Positions 33,701 through 40,402 of a stretch of DNA of 40,402 bases are shown here, one piece after another. The notes under the pieces were generated by a model. It was not told the DNA's origin and searched no databases. It saw only the letters and a program-made list of their open reading frames with translations. Each line of letters opens with the position of its first letter. Position 1 is the stretch's first letter. The DNA is from an uncultured Acetobacteraceae bacterium (GTDB lineage Bacteria; Pseudomonadota; Alphaproteobacteria; Acetobacterales; Acetobacteraceae): the NCBI GenBank assembly GCA_903877125.1, contig CAIRCM010000125.1:1-40402 (forward strand), written 5' to 3'. Both the position numbers and the translations under genes were made by a program.

Positions 33701-36552
33701 TGCATGTGTGGAAGGAGATCGGGCGCAACTGGCAGCGGATCTGGTCCTTCGCGGCGCCCAATCCCAAACTCTATGACACGTTGGTCGGGCCGTCCGGTTT
33801 GGCAATGCTGCGAGGTCGCTACCCGACCCTGCTGGACGCCGCCCTAGCAGTCGCCGCGGAAAACAACGAAGCCAATGAGGCGATGCTGCGCGATGTCTAC
33901 AATACGCCATTCGTGCGTATCGAGGATGATCGAGCGGAAATGTTCCGTAATAGGCACAATCTGTGGAAGATGCACTACAAGATCGAGCAGGCACACCGCC
34001 TGGCGCTGGAAGATGGGCGTACATTCGATCTGATGATCCGCCTCCGGCCGGACCGGGAATTTCTGCCGGGCGACCCGCCGGACTGGAACGCCATTCACGC
34101 CCACTCCCGAGATCGGAAGGTCGTGTTCACTGACTCACCCTATCTGTTCACAGAGCGGCAAACCTGGCTCGGAGACCAGTTTGCCGTCGGAACACAGGAG
34201 GTTATGGAGGTCTACAGCACGATCTCCTCGGATATGGAAAAATTCGCCATCGCAGGCGCCTTCCCGCCGGATGTGCCCGCTCAGATCAGACCGCATACGA
34301 ACCTGTTTTATCTGACATTCTATCGCGGATTGCTGGGGCGCATGATGCCGGATGTGGCGTTCGGGGCGTTGCTGGATCCGGCCATGTTGTCGGCGGCGAA
34401 CGTGCTGGCGTTGATTCAACGCGACATCGCCGGACGCACCCTGGACGATTTCGATCGGCAGATGATAGCGGCCTGCCAGGCTGCGTTGCCAGCCGCGTCG
34501 CCGCCTGTCGCACCGGTCACCGATCCTGGCGCCAATGCCGGCGCGCCGCACAACGGGATGGAAACGCAACAAGACATCCAAGATCGCGCGTTATACGCGG
34601 AGCAGGCCGGTGACTGGCCAGCGGCGGCTGAAGCCTGGGCTTTCCATCTGTTGAAATTCCCCCCCACATGGGGCGCGTTCGCTGGGCGTGCCAAGGCCCT
34701 CCGCCAAATGGGGCAGATTGAACAGGCTGAGGCAGTGCTTCGCGACGGGGTCGCGCGATTCGATGATGCGACCGGGCTTCTGATGCTCCTGACTGACCTC
34801 CTCGCGGCGTCCGGCCGGCTCTCCGAAGCCTATGATATCGTGACCGAGGCACTCGCCCGGCAACCCGACAAACCCGAGTTGCTGTTTATGGGCATCGAGC
34901 TGGCGGTCAAACTGGAACGTCCAAACGACGCCTTCGCGATCTGGCAACGCATGCCCCCGGATACCGAGGATATGCGGCGCAGAAAGATCGACACCGCCTG
35001 CGACATCCTGCGTTTGGAACCCGCGGATACCGTCATACCGGTCTTGCTGACCTGTTTGGCGACCGAAGCGGATAACGGGGAAGCCGGATGGTGCCCGCGT
35101 TCAGCGCTCTTTCTTCATTCCTTGGTGCTGAATCCGAATGCGCCGATTTCAAGGTATGCGCAATTCTACAATCAAAACCCTCACTTGTTTTCAGACAATC
35201 CGTACAGATTCGCATGGATCGCGGTATTGGGACTGCCTTGCGGCGAACGCGAACAGGACGCCCTGATCCGGGAGATCGTCGAACAGGGAAGATTCGGTCT
35301 GGCATCTTTTGTCAATTCGGTTTTTGTTCTGGAAACGCGCCCGGAATGGCGGGCCGCCGTGCTGACGCGGGTAAGCGCCCATATCCAGGGAATCGTGCAG
35401 GGCAATCAACCGATCGTATCCGACAAGGAAAGTTTGGGGGCGCTGCTTGGCCTCGCGATAACCTCGATGTACCTCCAAGATGTGTTTTGGATTTTCGTGG
35501 AGTGGCTGCGGCGTCGTGAACGAGACAATGTTCTAACGGAACATACGCCGACCTCCGCGAGAGCCATGCTCGGCCGTTATCTGACAGGGGTGTCGCGGGC
35601 CGAACGTCTCAATGGTGGACCGGTACCGATTTCCCGCCCAGGCAGACGTCTGCGGATCGCTCTTTGCATATCCGGCCAATTGCGGGGATTTCGCGCGGCC
35701 TTCCCGACTTGGCGGACCACCGGGATGTTCCAACATGAAACCAGTATCTTTGTGCATACTTGGCGAAGCGTCGGCCTCAACTGGATGCGGTTTTGGGACT
35801 TCCTGCGGTTCACCCACCCAAGTGCCCATGGCGTTCTCGCACGCCAGGGTGGCGCGCGTACCCTGGCGGAGCACTTCCCGACCTTGGCAGCCGCGACAGA
35901 GACCGAATTGGCTACCGGCTCCCATGTCGATGAGGAAACACTTCGGGCATTCTACGGGACAGAGTTTGTGACCCTTGAAGACGACGAGCAGCCGCCATTT
36001 ACCGGGCGCACCAACGACTGGAAGATGCTTTACAAAGTCCAACAGGCTCACGAGCTTGCTTTGTCGAGTGTTCAGGATTTCGACCTGTTCGTGCGTATCC
36101 GCCCCGACATCGGTTTGGATTTCTCACAGGAGATCGATTTCCACGCACTCGCGTTCGAATCGTCGCGCGATCATAAGCTGTTTCTCGACGCCCCGGTCCT
36201 GTTCACAGCCCCGAATGGCTACCTCCAATCAGGCGATCAAATCGCAATCGGAACCAAGGGGCCGATGACGGTCTATGCCAACACCATAGCCTTCGATTCC
36301 GCCGGCGCCTCGTTGCTGGGTGCCCCGCTAGACCCGAAGGCACATGTGACGCTCGGAACCGCGCTGTTCACCCAAGGCGTCATAACGACTGGTTTGGCCG
36401 GAATGAGGGGAAAGCAGTTGCTGAACCAAACGGTCCTGTCACCGCTCGAGATCGCGGCTTTGGCCGAACGGGACGCAGCGAACGCACCCGATACCGATTT
36501 CGCCCGGCAATTCCTTGATGCGTGCCGGCGGGTCGCGGCGCTGGCGCCATGA
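30796..36552 (+). CDS. Giant TPR protein with two glycosyltransferase-like modules
   Basis: A 1918-residue protein. Residues 1 to about 760 form some ten 68-residue supra-repeats, each with an xDWxxAxxRWxxxRxxFP helix pair and a GRxxEAEALLxxAxxRFP pair. A helical stretch follows. The first SGQLRGF module is at about 935-1240 and contains IRLRPD and GDQFAVGT. From Met1255 the layout restarts: TPR-like helices to about 1400, a helical region, and a second SGQLRGF module at about 1618-1918 with VRIRPD and GDQIAIGT. These modules resemble bacterial putative glycosyltransferases of unknown activity. The start is TTG 30796 with GGAAG before it; an in-frame stop at 30748 leaves no ATG or GTG. No signal peptide is seen, so it is probably cytoplasmic. 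Confidence 0.85.
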   Translation: MDIQAADQNELFEAARNAHDARDWPRAAQLWEQVRRIAPDHPLSYSDGAVALRETGDLAAAELVIGTALTRFPDFLGGFIVWADLAVRRQDWPEANARWAELRQRFPNDGHGFVNGSFALLQLGRTDDADRLLHDAVGAQPNAIWVVAAWAYFAQQHLDAEEALSRFATVRRLVPNHPEGYLGAARSLRNQQRFHEAEAMLAGALARFPNELSPVVEFAAVADARGDRNESIDRWGIVRERFPDQEIGYVQAAELLRAAGRHEETEALLAAAIERFPGNAHIWFTRGWIASDKGDWTEAERRWAEARARFPAIQAPYVEGARALEALGRPHEADALIVDAMARFPADRGIASTWVDLARRRHDWGALAERMKAVRQNFPDDPAMVVDGSRALSAAGRFDEADAMLAEAMQRHFQHEAVIRAWAEVAMHRQIWPAAAQRWETARQHFPEMLVAYVEGSRALNMAGRVAEAEALMDDAVTRFPHDASVRIAWASLANDRADAHRRWETARSLFPAEATTWIGSASALADAHRWPEADALFTQGLAELPHSQELMFHWALRARHSPTAGLALDRWQQLRDTFPEFVLGYTFGASALLDAGRAEAAEVLIAAASGRFPNDTEVVRMSAEIAVRRGDLDSAVDRFTTAARLNPGDIGVARRWIDTLDALQRHDETLAALDTVRRIWPRDRVFLRRRAALAIKTGRFDQVRELWHSIVADAGLAEEVGCDIAWAIYQESPPPDIAREVVLFLLREKDTGARDWLPVLADMIQTRGLKPHLAHQAGEIMNAADEPGEAATVDVLRCALLYEYTDDDIRRYLRDYVALGRVALTAHLFCQNYWKPKNGMFERFTAVFEEYLAEKLRDPEWIREDKAEELLAYLNFAAVHSDKAYADLVHAMRGRLDLESMQTHGLHTIAGAAANIARMTRVDVSTSVTPKRRLRVAICVSGQLRGFQQAATTWRHLRLEDHDVSVFVHVWKEIGRNWQRIWSFAAPNPKLYDTLVGPSGLAMLRGRYPTLLDAALAVAAENNEANEAMLRDVYNTPFVRIEDDRAEMFRNRHNLWKMHYKIEQAHRLALEDGRTFDLMIRLRPDREFLPGDPPDWNAIHAHSRDRKVVFTDSPYLFTERQTWLGDQFAVGTQEVMEVYSTISSDMEKFAIAGAFPPDVPAQIRPHTNLFYLTFYRGLLGRMMPDVAFGALLDPAMLSAANVLALIQRDIAGRTLDDFDRQMIAACQAALPAASPPVAPVTDPGANAGAPHNGMETQQDIQDRALYAEQAGDWPAAAEAWAFHLLKFPPTWGAFAGRAKALRQMGQIEQAEAVLRDGVARFDDATGLLMLLTDLLAASGRLSEAYDIVTEALARQPDKPELLFMGIELAVKLERPNDAFAIWQRMPPDTEDMRRRKIDTACDILRLEPADTVIPVLLTCLATEADNGEAGWCPRSALFLHSLVLNPNAPISRYAQFYNQNPHLFSDNPYRFAWIAVLGLPCGEREQDALIREIVEQGRFGLASFVNSVFVLETRPEWRAAVLTRVSAHIQGIVQGNQPIVSDKESLGALLGLAITSMYLQDVFWIFVEWLRRRERDNVLTEHTPTSARAMLGRYLTGVSRAERLNGGPVPISRPGRRLRIALCISGQLRGFRAAFPTWRTTGMFQHETSIFVHTWRSVGLNWMRFWDFLRFTHPSAHGVLARQGGARTLAEHFPTLAAATETELATGSHVDEETLRAFYGTEFVTLEDDEQPPFTGRTNDWKMLYKVQQAHELALSSVQDFDLFVRIRPDIGLDFSQEIDFHALAFESSRDHKLFLDAPVLFTAPNGYLQSGDQIAIGTKGPMTVYANTIAFDSAGASLLGAPLDPKAHVTLGTALFTQGVITTGLAGMRGKQLLNQTVLSPLEIAALAERDAANAPDTDFARQFLDACRRVAALAP

Positions 36553-37658
36553 TGTCGACCATCTTGGAACGGTTTCGGGAATGGCGCGATCGGCGCGCGG
36601 TCTTTCGCGATATGCGACGTGAGAAGCGGAGGGCGGCGCCGTATGAAAGCCAGGAGCAGGCGCGCCTGATCAGTCAAATCCAAAATGCGGCTTTCCGCGA
36701 GGATCGTGACGCCGCGCTCGTTGCCTGGAATGCGCTCTATGCCCTCGCGCCAGACATCGCCATCACGTCGACAGAGGCCATCCGGGCGATGATGTGGCTC
36801 AAGCATTTCCAACAGGTTGACGCGGCTTTGATCGAAGCGCAGGAGCGGTTTCCCAGGCAGGCCGAACTTGCCCGGCTCTATGCGGAATCGGCGCAGCATC
36901 AAGGCCAATGGGAAGTCGCATGTGAACGATGGGCCGAAGTCCGCCGCCTGTATCCAGCGGTCGGTGGCGGATACACCTTTGGTGCTGGCGCGTTGTGCGT
37001 GCTGGGGCATTTCGAGGAAGCCGAAAAGCTTTTGGAATATTGGACGAAAATCGATCCAACGGACATCGTTGGCGCATCTGAATACGCGAAGGTCGCTGAG
37101 CAGCTTGGCAAGCTACCGGCCGCGCTGGACCGGTGGCGGCGGATGCAGGAACTCATTCACGACGTCACCGCCTGGGTCGGGGAGGCAAAAATTCTGCTCA
37201 AATTGGATCGGAGGGAGGAAGCGGTCGCGGTTCTTGAACGTGCTCGGTGGAAATTCGAGGCTAGCCCACTGCCATCCATGGAATTGTGCCTGATCGTCCA
37301 AGCCGAAGGAAATCACGAGGAGACGCTCCGGCAATGGCATAAATTTCGCGACCATTTTCCGGCTTCTCCCGCTGGTTATATCTTTGCTGCCTGGATTTTG
37401 CGCGATCTACAGCGACACGATGAGGCAGAAGCAATCCTTCGATTGTACATCGACCGGGATCTGTCGGAGCCGGAACCCGCGATCGAATACGCGCTACTGG
37501 CACATGGACGAAAGGAATGGGAGGAAGCGGCGCGGCGATGGAAAAACGTGCGTGAGAAGTTCCCCGAACGCCGTGAAGCGTATCAGTGGGGAGCGGACGC
37601 GTTGGATAAGTTGGGGGAACCTGACAAAGCCTCGGAACTGCGTACCTTGGCGCCATGA
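36549..37658 (+). CDS. TPR-repeat protein
   Basis: A 369-residue protein made almost wholly of TPR-like helical pairs after a basic N-terminal segment (EWRDRRAVFRDMRREKRR). Repeats such as QWEVACERWAEVRRLYP and HFEEAEKLLEYWTKIDP follow the same alternating 68-residue plan as the giant protein upstream, so it is a paralogue lacking a catalytic module. ATG 36549 overlaps the upstream TGA (ATGA); ATG 36552 is next. No enzyme domain or membrane segment is seen. It is likely a scaffold or an adaptor for the neighbouring enzymes. Confidence 0.82.
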   Translation: MMSTILERFREWRDRRAVFRDMRREKRRAAPYESQEQARLISQIQNAAFREDRDAALVAWNALYALAPDIAITSTEAIRAMMWLKHFQQVDAALIEAQERFPRQAELARLYAESAQHQGQWEVACERWAEVRRLYPAVGGGYTFGAGALCVLGHFEEAEKLLEYWTKIDPTDIVGASEYAKVAEQLGKLPAALDRWRRMQELIHDVTAWVGEAKILLKLDRREEAVAVLERARWKFEASPLPSMELCLIVQAEGNHEETLRQWHKFRDHFPASPAGYIFAAWILRDLQRHDEAEAILRLYIDRDLSEPEPAIEYALLAHGRKEWEEAARRWKNVREKFPERREAYQWGADALDKLGEPDKASELRTLAP

Positions 37659-37676
37659 TGCAGAGACCTGTAGTTG

Positions 37677-38996
37677 ATGACGACAGCCGATAAGACCGAC
37701 GCGGAAATTGTGTGCGACGCACAAGCCGCACTTGAGCAGGGCGATCTGGATGGGTTGCTCACCAAGTGCGCGATCTTGCGCGAGCGCAACCCCAATAACC
37801 CCATGGCATATACTCTCGCGATCCATGGACTTTTGGGACAAGGCAGGGTCGATGAAGCCGATGCGCTTTTGGCGACTGCCGCGGAACTTTTCCCGCAGGA
37901 TATGAATATCGCGATCCAATATGCACAGAATGCCCACCGGCGGGAGGACTGGGACGTTGCGGAATATCGATGGATGCTGGCGGCCTTGCGCTTTCCGGAC
38001 CAACCCGAAGTACTGATTGGCTTCGCCGATATGCTGACCGGGCAACAGCAATGGACCAAAGCTATCGATTTATGGCGCATTGTTTGTGAACGGGTGACCG
38101 AATTCCCGCCAGCGTTCATCCACCTCAGTGAATGCTTTCGCCATGCCGGGCGTCTATCTGAAGCCGACGCGGCCTTGGCCCGGGGATTGGCCGCATTCCC
38201 CGACGACGCTGCCATCCATACCCGATATGCCGGGTTGGCCGATATCATGCGGGACTGGAATGAATCGGCCAGGCGTTGGAACGCTGTTAAAACCCGGTTT
38301 CCGGAAGTGCCCGAAGCGCCGGTGTGCGAGGCGCTGGCGTTCACCCACCTTTGGCGCTTCGATGACGCCGAGAAGGTTTTGTCCGATGCCATAGCGATCG
38401 CTCCATCGGATCGTATTTTCGAACTGCGTCGCGAACAGGCTTGGCTTGGGTTTCGGAAAAGAGACCCTGATTACGCAAAATCCCGATTTGACGCCATGAT
38501 AAGGGATTATCCAGACCAGGCCGCCGGATATGCGGGCTCCGCCTTGGCGCTGGGTGGTTTTGGCCGGGAGGCAGAAGCCGAAGCGCTGCTGAATCTGGCA
38601 ACGGAACGGCTCCCATACGACCGAGGTTTGGCTTTTCAGCGCATAGAACTTACCATTGCCCTGGCTCGCACGGATATTGCCGCAGCCAAAAGGGCAATGG
38701 GATACCTGGAGGAATTCCGGGTTCGCTTCCCAGACGACCCGGTGGGGTTCGTGCTCGGTGTCCAGTTGCATATGCAGGACAACCAATATGACCCGGCGGT
38801 GGAGCTGTTGACTGCCGCTCTGGAGAAATGGCCGGACAACCCCGAGCTGATGCTTCAATATGCTCGATGCGCGGAATTGCAAGGTCAGGCCGACGCGGCC
38901 GAACAGCGCTATCGCAGGATGACGCTTGCGCTGCCTTTGCATCCGGACGGCTATCTTGGACAAGCCAGGTTACTTGACCAGCTGGGCTCGCGATAG
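37677..38996 (+). CDS. TPR-repeat protein, 5' part of an amber-interrupted gene
   Basis: 439 codons from ATG 37677 to an in-frame TAG at 38994. The product is TPR repeats of the same alternating type (DWDVAEYRWMLAALRFP, DWNESARRWNAVKTRFP, GRLSEADAALARGLAAFP). The final repeat breaks at LLDQLGSR, in mid-helix, and continues in the same frame after the stop as AAEAVLRAAI. Other repeats at this place read GRxxEAEAxL, so the stop replaces a normal sense codon. Thus the gene was probably one 759-codon reading frame. If translated as is, it gives a TPR-only fragment. The ribosome site is weak. Confidence 0.8.
   Translation: MTTADKTDAEIVCDAQAALEQGDLDGLLTKCAILRERNPNNPMAYTLAIHGLLGQGRVDEADALLATAAELFPQDMNIAIQYAQNAHRREDWDVAEYRWMLAALRFPDQPEVLIGFADMLTGQQQWTKAIDLWRIVCERVTEFPPAFIHLSECFRHAGRLSEADAALARGLAAFPDDAAIHTRYAGLADIMRDWNESARRWNAVKTRFPEVPEAPVCEALAFTHLWRFDDAEKVLSDAIAIAPSDRIFELRREQAWLGFRKRDPDYAKSRFDAMIRDYPDQAAGYAGSALALGGFGREAEAEALLNLATERLPYDRGLAFQRIELTIALARTDIAAAKRAMGYLEEFRVRFPDDPVGFVLGVQLHMQDNQYDPAVELLTAALEKWPDNPELMLQYARCAELQGQADAAEQRYRRMTLALPLHPDGYLGQARLLDQLGSR
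38994..38996 (+). other. In-frame TAG (amber) codon interrupting a TPR helix
   Basis: Codons read GGC TCG CGA TAG GCG GCG GAA GCG with no frame change on either side. It could be a real nonsense mutation, a suppressed codon or a sequencing error; CAG, GAG, AAG and TGG are one base away. Confidence 0.85.
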
Positions 38997-39956
38997 GCGG
39001 CGGAAGCGGTATTGCGAGCGGCGATCAGTAAGCTCACTGGTATCAAACCATTGGCTGTTGCATATGCGACAATCGCCGGGAAATACAATGATTGGCCGGC
39101 GGCGGTGCAACGCTGGGCGGATGTTGTCCACCAGTTTCCGAACGATGAAGCGATCGCCCGTGGCCTGTTCGAAGCCCGCCTGGCTTTGATCGGTAGTGAA
39201 ACACCGAGCGAACCCATCGCCCACGCGGCATCGGACCTGCCTCACCAAGCCGAGGCGGGCGAGCAGCCGAGTGTCGTCGAATTGGCCATGCGGTTTGAAA
39301 GCATGGGCGGTGGTGACGGACAAGGGTGTGAATTCGGCATGTTTCAGCGGACGCTCGGTGCCGAGCCGCTGGGATTGTTACGTTGGGCCAGTTTGGAACC
39401 GGCAGATGTCGTGGCGGCCCTGCGTGCACGTTTCGAAGGGGTTGGTGATCCCGAGCAGACGGTGATAGGAAAATTGACGTGGCCCGATCACGAAGAATAT
39501 ACCACAAGTGATGTTAAGTACGGCATGCACATGCATTCGTTTATTAATACGTCCACCATGACAGAACAACAGGCAGTCCAGATGCTGGGTCGAAGATTGA
39601 AATTTCTGACACGGAAATTTATCGAAGATCTTATCTCTGGTGAAAAAATATTTGTGTATCGAAAGATAACGCGTGATTTGGAAGACAGTGAGATCGACGA
39701 GATGCATGCGGCGATGCGATCATACGGGGATAATACCATGCTATACGTTCGCTATGAAGACGGCGATCACCCCAATGGGACCGTCTCGTTCGTCCGGCCC
39801 GGGCTGATGATCGGCTATATAGACCGCTTTGCCTTCTCGCGAGATATGCAACGAACGAGCGCGGCGAATGAATCCTGGTTGAGGATTTGTCAAAATGCAT
39901 ATCGTCTTTGGATGGACCGGGGCGCCGCGGACGCCGGTTTGAAGGCTGTACGATGA
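38997..39956 (+). pseudogene. 3' part of the amber-interrupted gene: last TPRs plus 'CEFG' domain
   Basis: The frame continues from the TAG for about 319 codons; independent initiation would need TTG 39012, which has no good ribosome site. TPR helices (NDWPAAVQRWADVVHQFP) end near codon 80. A distinct domain follows: FESMGGGDGQGCEFGMFQR, then GAEPLGLLRWAS, FIEDLISGEKIFVYRK, and a late LMIGYIDRFAFSRD. I recognise this pattern from DUF1796-like or CEFG-type proteins linked to TPR and glycan genes, some of which are annotated as papain-like peptidases; the activity is unproven. The DNA is much more AT-rich than the upstream genes. It is probably a decayed or read-through module. Confidence 0.7.
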
Positions 39957-40402
39957 CGATATTCTCCTGATAATCGCCCCTGCCGGCCTCGCGCCTGACC
40001 TCCGACGAGGTTTAGGCGCGATGCCAGTGCGGCCAACTGTCAGGTTAATAGGGACTCAGCACGGACGGTGTAGCGGTTTCATTCCAGGCAGCGTGGCCTC
40101 GGCAGTAATTTGGGGATCAAGTGGTATGTTCCGTTGTAGGTCTGATTCTATCGGCGATATCCTGGATTCGCTTTTCCCATACGACCCGGTCCAACTGGTT
40201 TTCAGCCAGTGCGGATAACGTTTGAAGGACTTCCTGTATTCTCGTCAAATCGCCGCCATGTTCTAACCCATCTTATTCACCGTTCTATTCCGCACACACA
40301 AATTATCGTGCCGCGCTTGGCGTAGGCACGCCTTCCCCTCTGCTGGTTTGACCGCGTTTTGGACCATATCTGGCAGGCGCTGGGGGTTGGCTGGCAAGGG
40401 AC
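39957..40402. other. Non-coding right end of the window
   Basis: A strong stem-loop is at 39990-40020: arms CGCGCCT/AGGCGCG and ACCTC/GAGGT close a CGAC loop with one bulge, but no T tract follows. It could be a processing or Rho-linked structure after the TPR gene. On the minus strand, 40117-40272 gives about 50 sense codons (for example LTRIQEVLQTLSALAENQL) with no ATG or GTG, perhaps a gene remnant. A plus-strand frame at 40021-40218 looks spurious. Nothing else is seen. Confidence 0.4.

Overview
The window looks like a chromosomal segment of a GC-rich alphaproteobacterium, most likely Rhodospirillales/Acetobacteraceae. This is inferred from strong GC bias in codon use, an hpnABCD hopanoid block, methylcitrate-cycle genes, a histone-like AT-hook protein and WcbI/TPR surface-glycan genes. 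No ribosomal RNA or single-copy marker gene is present to prove the placement.

Positions 1-9075 are mainly catabolic. A 66-bp tandem REP-like array runs off the left edge. A Baeyer-Villiger-type flavin monooxygenase (BVMO) is divergent from a luciferase-like flavin oxidoreductase. Then come prpD-prpC of the methylcitrate cycle with a clean terminator, an AT-hook histone-like protein with its own terminator, and a translationally coupled alpha-methylacyl-CoA racemase/SDR pair. This set suits oxidation of ketones and branched or odd-chain acids that yield propionyl-CoA. Positions 9080-12870 (minus strand) carry hpnA-hpnB-hpnC-hpnD, tightly packed or overlapping; hpnE and shc are not in the window.

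Positions 13033-26971 are mixed. They hold a solute-binding-like protein coupled to a GNAT acetyltransferase, a hypothetical gene with a possible leaderless promoter, a second BVMO whose upstream region shares a 14-bp motif with the first, SMP-30 plus rhomboid protease, an operon of O-antigen ligase-like protein, beta-propeller and sterol-desaturase-like protein, a radical SAM protein, rlmE-ppx divergent from ppk2, and tRNA-Pro(GGG).

Positions 26987-39956 form the most unusual part, a surface- or protein-glycosylation-like cluster. It has an Anp1-like glycosyltransferase, a Cys-cluster protein, a WcbI-TPR fusion, a 1918-residue protein that reads [TPR + glycosyltransferase-like module] twice in one chain, an all-TPR protein, and a TPR-'CEFG' domain gene split by an in-frame amber codon. 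Base composition becomes visibly more AT-rich towards the right end. Two copies of a small palindromic MITE-like element, each with 3-bp flanking direct repeats, lie at 22467-22550 and 27838-27959; the second sits against the start codon of the Cys-cluster gene.
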